A DNA stretch of 34,286 bases, from the NCBI GenBank assembly GCA_025061985.1, contig JANXAW010000001.1, forward strand, positions 1 to 34,286, given 5' to 3'. The position numbers and the translations under genes were made by a program. Positions 8,520-16,504 of this stretch are shown piece after piece; the first letter of the stretch is position 1; each line of letters begins with the position of its first letter. This DNA is from Fimbriimonadales bacterium (lineage in GTDB: Bacteria; Armatimonadota; Fimbriimonadia; Fimbriimonadales; GBS-DC). Under the pieces are notes generated by a model. It searched no databases. It worked only from the letters and a program-made list of their open reading frames with translations, and was not told the DNA's origin.

Positions 8520-8717
8520 TTATCTGCCAGCTAGTAAACGGTTCACACGCCAGCGCTCGCTCTTGGATAGTTCGTCTTCCTTCTCAAGGCGGCGCTTGCG
8601 GGCGGGCGACTTACTCAGAAACAGGTGGCTGTTCCCTGCCTTCTTGTGCATCAGTTTGCCCGTCGCCGTGCGCTTGAACCGCTTGGCTGCGGTTTTGCAT
8701 GTTTTCATCTTGGGCAT
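8520..8717 (-). CDS. rpmI: 50S ribosomal protein L35
   Basis: A 65-residue basic protein beginning [17 protein letters not shown], the standard L35 N-terminus, with the typical [17 protein letters not shown] core. The start at 8717 is fixed by homology and by AGAAGGAGG just upstream; a longer in-frame extension to 8783 is not plausible. The first 35 or so codons lie inside the 3' end of infC in another frame (8611-8717), and the L35 ribosome-binding site is inside infC coding sequence. Translation of the two should therefore be coupled. Order infC-rpmI-rplT is the conserved one. Confidence 0.96.
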   Translation of the reverse strand: MPKMKTCKTAAKRFKRTATGKLMHKKAGNSHLFLSKSPARKRRLEKEDELSKSERWRVNRLLAGR

Positions 8718-9276
8718 GTTGCGAACCTCCTTCTGGCTGTGCCGACGGCTTGGGCTTTGGAGCGGGCTTGCGCAACGGCGCAAGCACCATCACCATATGC
8801 CTGCCCTCCATCGTCGGCTGTCTTTCTATAGAACCGTACTCTTCTACAGCAGCAGCGATTTTACGCAGCAGTTTCTCAGCGGCTTCGGGTCGCTCCGCCT
8901 CACGCCCGCGGAAGGCGACGATGAATTTTACCTTATCGCCATCCTGCAAGAACTGGATGGTGTTGCGGATTTTGACCTCGAGGTCGTGGGCACCGATAGT
9001 TGGTCGCACCTGCAAGGTCTTGACATCGCCGCCTTTCTGCTTTTTCTTGGCTTCTTTGGCGAGCTTTTCTTGCTCGTAGCGGTAGCGCCCGTAGTCTAGG
9101 ATTTTACATACGGGCGGGTTGGCGTTTGGGGCTACCTCCACGAGGTCTAAGCCGCGTTCTTGGGCAATCTTGAGGGCGCGCCGCAACGGCATGATGCCTA
9201 GCTGCTTTCCATCAGTATCAATAACGCGCACCTCTTTCGCGCGGATGCGATTGTTGATGCGTAGCTCCTTTACGAT
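8611..9276 (-). CDS. infC: Translation initiation factor IF-3, probable AUC start
   Basis: IF-3 binds the 30S subunit and checks start-codon/initiator pairing. The recognisable core includes ELRINNRIRAKEVRVID at the N-terminus, LDLVEVAPNANPPVCKILDY, and the C-domain ending MEGRHMVMVLAP. The conserved N-terminus lies upstream of the first GTG (9229-9231), and an in-frame TAA stands at 9295-9297. No ATG, GTG or TTG occurs between that stop and the conserved region. The best start is ATC at 9274-9276, which matches the usual family length exactly (six residues before INN). A second ATC at 9256-9258 has AAAGGAG 6 bases upstream and is the alternative. A non-AUG start is the known basis of IF-3 autocontrol. 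The C-terminus carries an extra tail of about 50 residues, rich in Pro, Lys, Gln and Glu, overlapping rpmI by 107 bases. Confidence 0.93.
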   Translation of the reverse strand: MVKELRINNRIRAKEVRVIDTDGKQLGIMPLRRALKIAQERGLDLVEVAPNANPPVCKILDYGRYRYEQEKLAKEAKKKQKGGDVKTLQVRPTIGAHDLEVKIRNTIQFLQDGDKVKFIVAFRGREAERPEAAEKLLRKIAAAVEEYGSIERQPTMEGRHMVMVLAPLRKPAPKPKPSAQPEGGSQHAQDENMQNRSQAVQAHGDGQTDAQEGREQPPVSE

Positions 9277-9298
9277 GGCTCCCTCACCCTCGCTTTAG

Positions 9299-9811
9299 TT
9301 AGTTTTCGATAAGTGCTTGACCAATGACACGGCGGATCTCTTCCATCAACTCAGGTGCAAACCCCTGTTCCGAGTAACGGATGATGCCGCGCTTGTCGAC
9401 AATATACACGGTGGGGAAGGCTCGGATGCGCGCACGCCGAGCCACCTCCGACTGGTTGGGCGGAATCACAATCGGGTAGGTGATCTTGAGCTGTTCAACA
9501 AAGGCGCGCACCTCCTCAGGAGTGGAGTCAAGCGCGATACCTACCACCATCAGCCCGCGATCGCGATACTTATCGTAGAGTTCCTGAAAGTACGGCATTG
9601 CTTCGCGGCATGGGGAGCACCACGTTGCCCAAAAGTCCACTAAGTAAACCTTGTCTTGCTTGCCCCCAATCTTAATCTCGTTGCCGTTGAGGTCCTTGAA
9701 GGTCATTTCGGGCATCTTTTGCCCCACGCGCAACTGCGCGTTGATGGGTATCGTGGTGATTAGAACTGCCGCGATCGCCAGCAGAACTGCAGGTAGCGCG
9801 TACCGCCTCAT
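9299..9811 (-). CDS. TlpA/ResA-like thiol-disulfide oxidoreductase
   Basis: A 170-residue thioredoxin-fold protein exported by an N-terminal signal anchor or signal peptide (residues 1-25, ending around INA-Q). The redox centre is WCSPC (Cys65 and Cys68) in the context VDFWATWCSPCRE. The cis-proline segment is RAFPTVYIVD (Pro133). The region between (residues 70-110) carries the TlpA/ResA/peroxiredoxin-type insertion. These proteins keep haem-binding or other exported thiols reduced outside the cytoplasm, but the partner here is unknown. The gene ends 22 bases before the infC start, so the promoter at 9829-9834 probably also reads into infC-rpmI-rplT-pheS. The start ATG at 9809-9811 has GGAGG upstream. 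Confidence 0.92.
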   Translation of the reverse strand: MRRYALPAVLLAIAAVLITTIPINAQLRVGQKMPEMTFKDLNGNEIKIGGKQDKVYLVDFWATWCSPCREAMPYFQELYDKYRDRGLMVVGIALDSTPEEVRAFVEQLKITYPIVIPPNQSEVARRARIRAFPTVYIVDKRGIIRYSEQGFAPELMEEIRRVIGQALIEN

Positions 9812-9828
9812 AATCGCCTCCGAGCCGT

Positions 9829-9834
9829 ATTATA
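9829..9834 (-). promoter_or_regulatory. Extended -10 promoter of the tlpA-like/infC operon
   Basis: Minus strand: TGGTATAAT, a perfect -10 hexamer with the TGn extension, 17 bases before the thioredoxin-gene ATG. The -35 is weak (TAGGCA at about 18 bp). This would give a leader of about 10 bases that contains GGAGG. Confidence 0.6.
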
Positions 9835-9855
9835 CCATGCAAGCCCCGATAATGC

Positions 9856-10278
9856 CTACAGTCCACGCAAAATCATCTCGATAGACTCTTTGTGCTTGGT
9901 TTCGTCGGAGATGATCTCTTCAAGGTCGTTGACTAGTCCAAAGTCACCTAGCTCTTCGGCTTGTTGGCGTCGCTGCTTGTAGCGGGCGATGGTCTCTTCT
10001 TCAGCGCGTAGCACGTTTAGGAGCATTTGTTTGAGGTCTGTGGCAGGCGGTACAGCCGCTGGAGTGGTGGTTGGCGTGCCACCTAACGCAGCGATCTTGT
10101 TTGCCAGATACTCAGCGTGGCGCAGTTCATCGGGCACCTCACGCATGAAAAACTCTTTCATCTCCTCGCGATAGATGCCTGTGACGGTCGCGCCGTAGGT
10201 GATGTAGGTGATGATCGCCTGATACTCGTGTGCAAGATCTGTATTCAGCCCCTCAATCAGTTGTTCTCTAATCGACAT
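9856..10278 (-). CDS. Ferritin-like (bacterioferritin/Dps-like) diiron protein
   Basis: A 140-residue four-helix-bundle protein of the ferritin-like superfamily. Likely diiron ligands are Glu18 in the helix-A AHEYQA segment, Glu51 and His54 in DELRHAEYL, Glu95 in EEETIARYK, and Glu121 plus His129 in EEIISDETKHKES. A Thr/Pro-rich loop (residues 68-80) separates the helix pairs. Probable roles are iron storage or peroxide detoxification; small proteins of this type may assemble as dodecamers. The ATG at 10276-10278 is chosen over an earlier TTG because GGAGG (10285-10289 on the plus strand) is 6 bases before it. It follows the ABC transporter genes with a 40-base gap, so it may be cotranscribed with them. 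Confidence 0.85.
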   Translation of the reverse strand: MSIREQLIEGLNTDLAHEYQAIITYITYGATVTGIYREEMKEFFMREVPDELRHAEYLANKIAALGGTPTTTPAAVPPATDLKQMLLNVLRAEEETIARYKQRRQQAEELGDFGLVNDLEEIISDETKHKESIEMILRGL

Positions 10279-10318
10279 CTCCAACCTCCGTGACCCAAGT
10301 GTACCCTATAACGCAGGT

Positions 10319-11245
10319 CTAGCTTACTTCGCCTTTGGTGATTTGCATAAACACATCTTCCAAGTCGAGCGGTTCCTCGCGAAAGGTGGCGATGCGGTAG
10401 CCGTCGCGCACAAGCGCGGTTAGCAAGTCAGCTTGCTCTTCCAATCCGCCCGAGAAGTGGACATATAGGCTACCGTTCTGCGGCTCGATGCTGAGCACGT
10501 GTGCCTCGCGCTCCAGTCGTCGAATCAGTGGCTCTATCTCGCCCAGCGGTTTGATTTCCAGCACGCGATTGGCTTGCAGTTGGCGCACGATGTCGTCCAC
10601 TGCCCCCCACACTAGCAACTCGCCCTTTTCGATAATGCCAATCTTGTTGCAGAAGTCAGCTAGCTCGGGCAAGATGTGCGAGGAGACCAGCACGATTTTG
10701 CCCATGGCGCCCAGCTCGCGGATCAGCTCTTTGATTTCAATGCGCGCGCGTGGGTCTAAACCCGAAGCTGGCTCGTCCAAAAGTAAAAGCAGGGGGTCAT
10801 GCACAAGGCATTTTGCCAAGCACAAGCGCTGTTGCATCCCTCGCGATAGCGTTTCCACATAGGCATCCCGCTTGACCGTAAGGTCGGTTAGCTCCAGCAC
10901 GTTCTCGATGACCGCCGCCCGCTGCGACTTAGGGATTCGATAGGCAGCTGCGAAAAACTCCAAATACTCCGTAACAGTAATCCCTTCGTATAGCCCAAAG
11001 AAATCGGGCATGTAGCCCAGCAGTGGGCGCACCTCTTCGGGATGGCGCACGATGTCAATACCGTTGAGGGCCGCTGTGCCTGCGGTCGGCTCCAGCAACG
11101 TGGCGAGCATCTTGATCGTCGTGGTCTTGCCTGCCCCATTGGGACCGATAAAGCCAAACACATCCCCCGGATAGAGCTGGAAGTAAAGATCGCGCACCGC
11201 CACTAACTCCCCAAACTCTTTGCGCAGCCCCTTGACATCCAGCAT
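10319..11245 (-). CDS. ABC transporter ATP-binding protein
   Basis: A 308-residue ATPase of the CcmA/DrrA-like ABC-2 class. The Walker A motif is GPNGAGKTT (residues 34-42). The signature is LSRGMQQR (133-140), Walker B is LLLLLDEP (152-159), the D-loop is SGLDP, and the H-loop His is in SSHILPE (His190). A C-terminal domain of about 80 residues follows, typical of ABC-2 exporters. It powers the adjacent six-helix permease, whose stop lies 10 bases upstream of this start. The substrate cannot be told from sequence. The neighbouring large secreted/membrane protein is probably part of the same system. Confidence 0.95.
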   Translation of the reverse strand: MLDVKGLRKEFGELVAVRDLYFQLYPGDVFGFIGPNGAGKTTTIKMLATLLEPTAGTAALNGIDIVRHPEEVRPLLGYMPDFFGLYEGITVTEYLEFFAAAYRIPKSQRAAVIENVLELTDLTVKRDAYVETLSRGMQQRLCLAKCLVHDPLLLLLDEPASGLDPRARIEIKELIRELGAMGKIVLVSSHILPELADFCNKIGIIEKGELLVWGAVDDIVRQLQANRVLEIKPLGEIEPLIRRLEREAHVLSIEPQNGSLYVHFSGGLEEQADLLTALVRDGYRIATFREEPLDLEDVFMQITKGEVS

Positions 11246-11255
11246 GGGTTACCCC

Positions 11256-12104
11256 CTACTTGCGCCATGCTAATTTTAGCCCGCGGTAGGTGAGTCCTGC
11301 GAACAGTAGGGCAATGAGGATGTAAAGTACCCCTTGTACGAAGCCCCAGTTCAGATAAAACAGCCCTTGCGCTTCGTCGGGCACCTCTTGGTTGATGCGC
11401 GTCACTTCTTCCAGTCTCGCGAGCGTTGCGAATGGGTTGAGGTCAACAATCCAGCGCATCTGCGCGAGCGACTGTCCCCACCACCAGACCCCTTCTATGT
11501 AGTTGGTTGGCAGTTGCGGAGAGGGCGCCTTGCCCCCAAGGAGGTTGTAGTAAAGAAGGGGCAGCAGCATTAGCAAGAGCACCTGTCCTGCATACAGGGT
11601 GGAGGCTGCTGGCAAGGTACGCTTGAGCTTGAAGGAAAGCCACATCCCAGCAGAAACTAGCAAAACACTCCATCCCAGCACCACCAACGCCCCCGCCAGT
11701 AGCGGGTACGGGCGCAGCGTATCGGGAGACGAAGCTGCCAACATCGGCGAAAACAAGAGCAAAGTAAAGCCGATGCGCGCCAGCGCTGCCCCCCACTTGC
11801 CCCACAAGATGTCCCACGCACTAAGGCGGGTGAGGGCTAACGCTTCCCAAGTCTGCTTTTCATACTCCAGCGAGAAGAGGTTGTAGGCAAACAGCGGTGC
11901 TAGAATGCACATTGCTGTTAGGATGGTCGTCCAAACGGCGATGACGCTCGGCTCGCCGAGCAACACCAGCTGGAACAGGAGCAGGTAAGCCAAGCCGACA
12001 CTAACCGCCACTGCCCCATAAAGCAAGGGTTGGCGTTTCCAACGGTTGCGTGTGAACACGAGTAGCTGATAGCTCAACAGTGGGTTCTCGGCGCGCCGTT
12101 TCAT
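11256..12104 (-). CDS. ABC-2-type transporter permease
   Basis: A 282-residue membrane protein with about six transmembrane segments, starting near residues 28-50 and ending near 255-275. The N-terminus is cytoplasmic and basic (MKRRAENPLLSYQLLVFTR). The segment YEKQTWEALALTRLSAWDI after the second helix fits the coupling region usual in ABC-2 permeases, which often read EKE(R/K)gTle.LL. An extracytoplasmic loop lies between helices five and six. The ATG at 12102-12104 overlaps the stop of the upstream large protein (ATGA), so the three genes are translationally linked. It is likely to function as a homodimer with the downstream ATPase. Confidence 0.85.
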   Translation of the reverse strand: MKRRAENPLLSYQLLVFTRNRWKRQPLLYGAVAVSVGLAYLLLFQLVLLGEPSVIAVWTTILTAMCILAPLFAYNLFSLEYEKQTWEALALTRLSAWDILWGKWGAALARIGFTLLLFSPMLAASSPDTLRPYPLLAGALVVLGWSVLLVSAGMWLSFKLKRTLPAASTLYAGQVLLLMLLPLLYYNLLGGKAPSPQLPTNYIEGVWWWGQSLAQMRWIVDLNPFATLARLEEVTRINQEVPDEAQGLFYLNWGFVQGVLYILIALLFAGLTYRGLKLAWRK

Positions 12105-14053
12105 GGGGCTTTCTCCAACGGCAGGCTGATGTAGTAGGTCACGTGTGCGTCGGTCTCGGCTGCCTCGCGCAGCTCAGGGGGCAAAGCAGGTTCGGAGGCT
12201 TGAGCAATCACAAACCCAACGCCCTTGAAGTCGCGCGAGTCTAGCAGCTCTTTGATTATCGCTTCGGGACCAAACACGGGGACTTGCCACCAACTGCCGC
12301 GAGGCGTTTGCGGAATCGCGGGCAGGGGGGTAGGGGTTCGATCAACGAAGGTGTAAGCGCGCCCGCGCTTCAAAGTGCCTAGCTCCACAGACCCGTATGG
12401 CGTCCATAGTTGCACATTCTTGAAATCATACAGCAAAGTATTGCGAATAGCCCCTGAGAGGCGTATTTGCCCAGAGGCTATGCGCACCTGTACTCGCCCT
12501 TCAATGCGTCCCTTGAGCTGCACTGCGCGCGTGTAGCGAAACCATTGGAAGCTAAGGCTCGTGACACGATAGCCTTCAAGACGCATCGGATCGCCTTCTA
12601 CGGTACGCACGCGCGCTGGTTGCGACCGCCTGCGCCATGTGTCGCTTGCTATGCCTGCCTCCACCATATCAGCTTGGTCAAACTGCATATCGAACACCCC
12701 TGCACGGGGGAAGAAGAAGAGTGCACTGTTGACAGCGTACGCCTCGGAGTTGCCCGCTTGCGCCACGATCACTGTTCGGACGGTGCGTGAGAGTGCTCTT
12801 CGGTAGAGGTCGCCAGCCATTCGCCACATCACACCCACAAACACCAAGGCGAGCACAGGGGTCACCAGCCACGCCCAATCTAACGCTCGCAGTCGCCGAA
12901 GCACCCAATAGTTGACGGGCACTACCAGCACAAAATACACAGCTAGCAAGGCAAGGATCATCTTTGCACTCGGGGGCTTAACCTCTACAGGGACGTTCAG
13001 CTGCGGTGAGTGGGGATAGGGGTTATGAGTGTAGCCCGCTTGGTACTGGTGGAGCGCAGCAATGATCGCGCCTGGCGGTAGACACACTGCTTGGTCTAAT
13101 AGGCGTTGCCAAAGGGGTACGCGCGCTGCGTAGTCGCGCAACGGCGGCTCTATGGGATTGAACGCCAGAAAGACCACTGCCCCTAACCCATAGGGGCGAA
13201 TGGCGATCAGCGGCAGCCCATCTTGCTGAAGCAAGACTTCTCCTATGGTTGGGCGGGCGCGCACGATCACTGCACTGCCCTCAGGGGGGCGCCCACCAAC
13301 CCATTCGCCAAGCGCGCGCAGCTGGCTCACCGAGGTAGTGCCCTGCACCTGCACGGGCAACAACGGTTGCAACGCGGGATGCTGTAGGTGCACCGCTCCA
13401 GCGCCGCCTGTGGCAATCAGCACGCCCCCCATCAGCACCCACTGGCGCAGTGCCGTCCACTGCTCTGCTCGCAAGCGCTCTGCGCCGTTGCTAAGCACAA
13501 TCACAGATATCCCGCTCAGGGCAATTGTCTTGTCGGGAAACCACTCAGCGCGGCAATATACGGGCACATACGCTCCTGCAGACGATGAGGGACTACTGTA
13601 CCCAATGGAAAGCCTCGTAGGAGCTTTCACCTGCGCGAGGAACTGTAGCCCGCCGATAGCGTCACCTATCAGCGCTGCTGCGTAATCCTGCTCTAGCAGG
13701 CGGTCAACGCTCTGCCGCACTTCAGTGCTGAAGCTTCGTGTTGTGAAGCGTATGGTGACCTGAGTGGTGTAGCGATCGAGGATCGGTGTGGCAATGACCA
13801 CTTTGCGTGCGCCCGCGGGCAGCTCTATGGGGTAGTCATATTCGCGGTGTACCTCAAAATCGTCTACTACAACGCTCAGCACGCCCTGGTGGTTACCGCT
13901 GTGAGCGATCAGCTCAATCGCTAATGGAAACGCCCCATTGAGCGCAGGTGCTGTACCCAGCAGCGGACGCACGCGCAGTTCCACGGGCGACTGTGCCCAG
14001 CTGCTCAGTAGCAGTGCCCCCAAAAACCCACACCAACTCACCCAGCGCAGCAT
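12101..14053 (-). CDS. Exported membrane protein linked to the ABC-2 transporter
   Basis: A protein of about 650 residues without a recognised name. The start ATG (14051-14053) begins a clear signal peptide (MLRWVSWCGFLGALLLSSWA). Earlier in-frame starts up to 14338 would run through the divergent rpsN gene and its promoter and are rejected; a GTG at residue -7 is possible. Next come a beta-rich N-terminal region and a segment like type-1 glutamine-amidotransferase folds (SGISVIVLSNGAERLRAEQW and VLMGGVLIATGGAG, about residues 180-230) with no catalytic triad visible. Two transmembrane helices follow (about 363-412), then a C-terminal beta-rich domain of about 240 residues. The stop overlaps the permease start (ATGA). 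It is likely an accessory or substrate-handling subunit of the transporter; the function is unknown. Confidence 0.75.
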   Translation of the reverse strand: MLRWVSWCGFLGALLLSSWAQSPVELRVRPLLGTAPALNGAFPLAIELIAHSGNHQGVLSVVVDDFEVHREYDYPIELPAGARKVVIATPILDRYTTQVTIRFTTRSFSTEVRQSVDRLLEQDYAAALIGDAIGGLQFLAQVKAPTRLSIGYSSPSSSAGAYVPVYCRAEWFPDKTIALSGISVIVLSNGAERLRAEQWTALRQWVLMGGVLIATGGAGAVHLQHPALQPLLPVQVQGTTSVSQLRALGEWVGGRPPEGSAVIVRARPTIGEVLLQQDGLPLIAIRPYGLGAVVFLAFNPIEPPLRDYAARVPLWQRLLDQAVCLPPGAIIAALHQYQAGYTHNPYPHSPQLNVPVEVKPPSAKMILALLAVYFVLVVPVNYWVLRRLRALDWAWLVTPVLALVFVGVMWRMAGDLYRRALSRTVRTVIVAQAGNSEAYAVNSALFFFPRAGVFDMQFDQADMVEAGIASDTWRRRSQPARVRTVEGDPMRLEGYRVTSLSFQWFRYTRAVQLKGRIEGRVQVRIASGQIRLSGAIRNTLLYDFKNVQLWTPYGSVELGTLKRGRAYTFVDRTPTPLPAIPQTPRGSWWQVPVFGPEAIIKELLDSRDFKGVGFVIAQASEPALPPELREAAETDAHVTYYISLPLEKAP

Positions 14054-14113
14054 ACAGCTTAGGCTGTACGGCACACCCCCCAAGATTCCTGCTACCTCGC
14101 AACAGCCCGCTCT

Positions 14114-14136
14114 GGGAGCGTGCTTACTGCGCTCCC
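14114..14136. repeat. 7-bp inverted repeat upstream of the rpsN promoter
   Basis: GGGAGCG (14114-14120) and CGCTCCC (14130-14136) flank a 9-base spacer. The repeat ends 2 bases before the -35 box of the ribosomal operon and lies in the divergent region upstream of the ABC-linked protein. It could be an operator, or a transcribed hairpin in the minus-strand leader. No T-run follows it on either strand. Confidence 0.4.
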
Positions 14137-14138
14137 CC

Positions 14139-14167
14139 TTGAATCGCTCGCCCCCAACAGGTATAAT
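14139..14167 (+). promoter_or_regulatory. Near-consensus promoter of the ribosomal protein operon
   Basis: TTGAAT (14139-14144) and TATAAT (14162-14167) are separated by 17 bp, preceding the rpsN GTG start at 14192. The predicted start of transcription is near 14174, with a GAGGTG ribosome-binding site in a short leader. The promoter marks rpsN as the first gene of a transcription unit here. Confidence 0.8.
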
Positions 14168-14191
14168 ATCCCCTCGCTGAGGTGAAGTGCC

Positions 14192-14377
14192 GTGCCAACT
14201 GCTGCATGGATAGAGAAGGCAAAGAGAAAGCCGAAGTTTAAGGTGCGCAAGGTGAACCGGTGCAGCATCTGCGGGCGCAAGCGCGGCTACATCCGCTTCT
14301 TCGGGCTTTGCCGTATTTGCCTGCGCGAGCAAGCCCATCGCGGTGTGCTGCCCGGCGTACGCAAAGCCAGCTGGTAA
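14192..14377 (+). CDS. rpsN: 30S ribosomal protein S14, zinc-binding type Z
   Basis: A 61-residue S14 of the short zinc-containing type. Four cysteines form two CxxC knuckles (Cys24/Cys27 in CSIC and Cys40/Cys43 in CRIC). The C-terminus [11 protein letters not shown] is the family signature. It starts with GTG, with GAGGTG upstream. It begins the operon, whereas in the usual order rplN-rplX-rplE precede it. It lies in the 30S head near the 3' major domain of 16S rRNA. rpsH follows after 14 bases. Confidence 0.96.
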   Translation: MPTAAWIEKAKRKPKFKVRKVNRCSICGRKRGYIRFFGLCRICLREQAHRGVLPGVRKASW

Positions 14378-14391
14378 GGAGGCAAAAAAGC

Positions 14392-14787
14392 ATGATGACC
14401 GATCCTATCGCCGATATGCTGACCCGCATTCGCAACGGCGTGATGGCACGCAAAGAGACTGTAGAAGTGCCCGGCTCACGCCTGAAAACCCAAATCGCAG
14501 CAATCCTCAAGCAAGAAGGCTTTATCAAAGATTACGAAGTAAAACAAGAAGGTGTGCGTTCAACTTTAGTGATTCACCTCAAGTACACGCCTGATGGCGA
14601 CCCTGTGATTCACCACATTCAGCGCATAAGCAAGCCGGGGCAACGGATTTATGCATCTGTAGAGCAGCTGCGCCCTATTCGGCGCGGGTTGGGCACAGCG
14701 ATCGTTTCCACTTCGCAAGGGCTGCTAACTGACCGCGAATGTCGCCGTCGACGCATCGGCGGCGAGGTGATCTGTGTCGTTTGGTAG
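14392..14787 (+). CDS. rpsH: 30S ribosomal protein S8
   Basis: A 131-residue S8, a primary 16S rRNA binding protein and translational repressor of the spc operon in E. coli. It starts [16 protein letters not shown] and ends with the family C-terminus, [19 protein letters not shown]. The first ATG (14392) has AAGGAGG 10 bases upstream; the second ATG (14395) is possible. A longer frame from 14260 overlaps rpsN and is rejected. No S8-binding hairpin like the one in the E. coli leader was recognised. Confidence 0.96.
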   Translation: MMTDPIADMLTRIRNGVMARKETVEVPGSRLKTQIAAILKQEGFIKDYEVKQEGVRSTLVIHLKYTPDGDPVIHHIQRISKPGQRIYASVEQLRPIRRGLGTAIVSTSQGLLTDRECRRRRIGGEVICVVW

Positions 14788-14797
14788 GAGGTTTGCG

Positions 14798-15364
14798 ATG
14801 TCGCGCGTTGGTAAAAAGCCGATTCCGCTGCCACCTGGGGTGCAAGTGCAGATAGAGGGCAACCGCATCACGGTCAAGGGGCCAAAGGGCGAATTGAGCC
14901 ACGAGCTGCCCAGCGTGATTCAAGTAGAGCAAGTAGACGGCACGCTGGTGGTCAAGCGCACCAATGATGAGCGGTTTGCGCGCGCCCAGCACGGATTGCA
15001 GCGCACGCTGATTGCTAACATGGTCAAAGGCGTTTCCGAAGGCTACGAGAAGGTGTTAGAGCTAATCGGCGTGGGCTACCGCGCGCAAATGGAAGGCAAA
15101 ACGCTCGTGCTGCAAGTAGGCTACTCGCACCCGGTGCGCATCGAACCGATGCCCGGGATCACCTTAGCCGTGGACCAAGACCCTCAAACCCGTACCACGC
15201 TGATTATTGTTCGCGGCATTGATAAGCAAGCGGTCGGGCAACAGGCGGCGATTATCCGCTCGGTGCGCCCGCCTGACCCCTACAAGGGCAAGGGGCTGCG
15301 CTATCGCGGTGAAGTTATTCGCCTCAAGCCCGGTAAGCAACAAGCCGGTAAAGGCAAGAAGTAA
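14798..15364 (+). CDS. rplF: 50S ribosomal protein L6
   Basis: A 188-residue L6 with the two duplicated alpha/beta domains. It begins [17 protein letters not shown] and has the conserved [23 protein letters not shown] region (about residues 75-97) and the late block [15 protein letters not shown] before a Lys/Gln-rich end. The start at 14798 is set by homology and by TAGGAGG 6-7 bases upstream; the frame's earlier ATG overlaps the end of rpsH. It sits near the factor-binding centre of the 50S subunit. Confidence 0.97.
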   Translation: MSRVGKKPIPLPPGVQVQIEGNRITVKGPKGELSHELPSVIQVEQVDGTLVVKRTNDERFARAQHGLQRTLIANMVKGVSEGYEKVLELIGVGYRAQMEGKTLVLQVGYSHPVRIEPMPGITLAVDQDPQTRTTLIIVRGIDKQAVGQQAAIIRSVRPPDPYKGKGLRYRGEVIRLKPGKQQAGKGKK

Positions 15365-15377
15365 AGGGTGAGTAGCG

Positions 15378-15740
15378 ATGAAACGAACGCGACGCGAAAT
15401 GCGTTTGATACGGCACCGACGAATTCGGCGCAAGGTGTTTGGCACACCCGAGCGCCCACGGCTGTGCGTCTATCGCAGCTTACGCCATATGTACGCGCAA
15501 ATCATTGACGACACTATCGGACACACGCTGGTCGCTGCATCTACCACAGAGCCTGAGCTACGCGCCACGCTCAAAAGCACGGGTAACAAAGAGGCAGCCG
15601 CTGCCGTAGGGCGCCTTATCGCTCAACGCGCTTTAGAGAAGGGCATCACTAAAGTAGTGTTTGACCGTGGCGGATTCAAGTATCACGGGCGCGTCGCTGC
15701 GCTCGCTGATGCTGCCCGCGAAGCAGGACTACAGTTTTAG
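15378..15740 (+). CDS. rplR: 50S ribosomal protein L18
   Basis: A 120-residue, basic L18 that binds 5S rRNA in the central protuberance. Family segments are [21 protein letters not shown], described here in two parts: the Arg-rich N-terminus and the [19 protein letters not shown] strand. Near the end, [19 protein letters not shown] and AAREAGLQF match the family C-terminus. It follows rplF after 13 bases and precedes rpsE by 8. Confidence 0.97.
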   Translation: MKRTRREMRLIRHRRIRRKVFGTPERPRLCVYRSLRHMYAQIIDDTIGHTLVAASTTEPELRATLKSTGNKEAAAAVGRLIAQRALEKGITKVVFDRGGFKYHGRVAALADAAREAGLQF

Positions 15741-15748
15741 GAGGGCTT

Positions 15749-16303
15749 ATGCGAAGGAAAAAAGTGAACCTGATTAATCCCGACGAGTTGAATCTGCATG
15801 TGGAGCGCGTGGTTTACACAAACCGCGTCTCCAAAACGCACAAAGGTGGTCGCACGCTCAGCTTCCAGGTGATGGTTGTGGTGGGCGACACGAACGGGCA
15901 CGTGGGGGTCGGCTTAGGTAAAGCGCGCCAAGTGCCCGACGCCATCCTCAAAGCGATGGAAGCGGCGCGACGCAACATCGTGTACGTGCCACGCATTGGC
16001 ACGACTATTCCGCACGAGGTGGAAGTGAAGTTCGGAGCAACGCGACTAATCCTCAAACCGGCGTCGCCCGGAACTGGCATTGTGGCAGGCAGCACAGTGC
16101 GCGCCATCCTTGAGGCTGCTGGCGTGAGCGATGTGCTGGCAAAACTCATCGGCTCGCGCAACCCCATCAATGCGGCGTGGGCAACTATGGATGCTCTTCG
16201 CCAACTGCAGACCCCCGAAGCCACCGCCCAAGCCCGCGGCGTGCCCCTCAAAATGCTCACCCCATGGTACGTACGCAAGTTCAAAGAAGCAGTGGAGGCG
16301 TAA
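15749..16303 (+). CDS. rpsE: 30S ribosomal protein S5
   Basis: A 184-residue S5 with the double-stranded RNA-binding-like N-domain and the ribosomal S5 C-domain. The loop VSKTHKGGRTLSFQVMVVV, the spectinomycin-site region in other bacteria, is followed by GHVGVGLGKARQVPDAI. The C-domain contains APASPGTGIVAG-like KPASPGTGIVAG and GSRNPINAAWATMDAL. It has GGAGG upstream of the ATG at 15749 and is 3 bases from rpmD. It acts in the decoding region and in translational accuracy. Confidence 0.97.
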   Translation: MRRKKVNLINPDELNLHVERVVYTNRVSKTHKGGRTLSFQVMVVVGDTNGHVGVGLGKARQVPDAILKAMEAARRNIVYVPRIGTTIPHEVEVKFGATRLILKPASPGTGIVAGSTVRAILEAAGVSDVLAKLIGSRNPINAAWATMDALRQLQTPEATAQARGVPLKMLTPWYVRKFKEAVEA

Positions 16304-16306
16304 ACG

Positions 16307-16504
16307 ATGCTTAAGATTACTCTTAAGCGTAGCCCGATTGGGTACTCGGAAACCCAGAAGCGCACCGTGCGCGCGCTGGGATTACGCAAACTGCATCAGT
16401 CTGTGTATCACCGCGACGACCCCAGCATTCGCGGGATGATTAGCAAAATCGTGCACCTAGTTGAGGTAGAAGAGGTTCCTGACGAGGAGGCAAATAAGCA
16501 ATGA
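16307..16504 (+). CDS. rpmD: 50S ribosomal protein L30
   Basis: A 65-residue L30 with the family motif [19 protein letters not shown], then [20 protein letters not shown] and a final VVEVEE-like segment. A short acidic tail follows the usual end. Its stop overlaps the rplO start (ATGA at 16501-16504), so translation is coupled. Confidence 0.96.
   Translation: MLKITLKRSPIGYSETQKRTVRALGLRKLHQSVYHRDDPSIRGMISKIVHLVEVEEVPDEEANKQ

Noticed and set aside
8718-8783. Upstream extension of the L35 frame
   Set aside because: L35 begins with MPKMK at 8717 after a strong ribosome-binding site; the extension lies inside infC.
12101-14338. Full-length open frame extending the ABC-linked protein to 14338
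   Set aside because: The extra 95 residues run antisense through rpsN and across its promoter; a signal peptide begins at 14053.
14260-14391. Upstream extension of the S8 frame
   Set aside because: It overlaps rpsN; the conserved S8 start and AAGGAGG fix the start at 14392.
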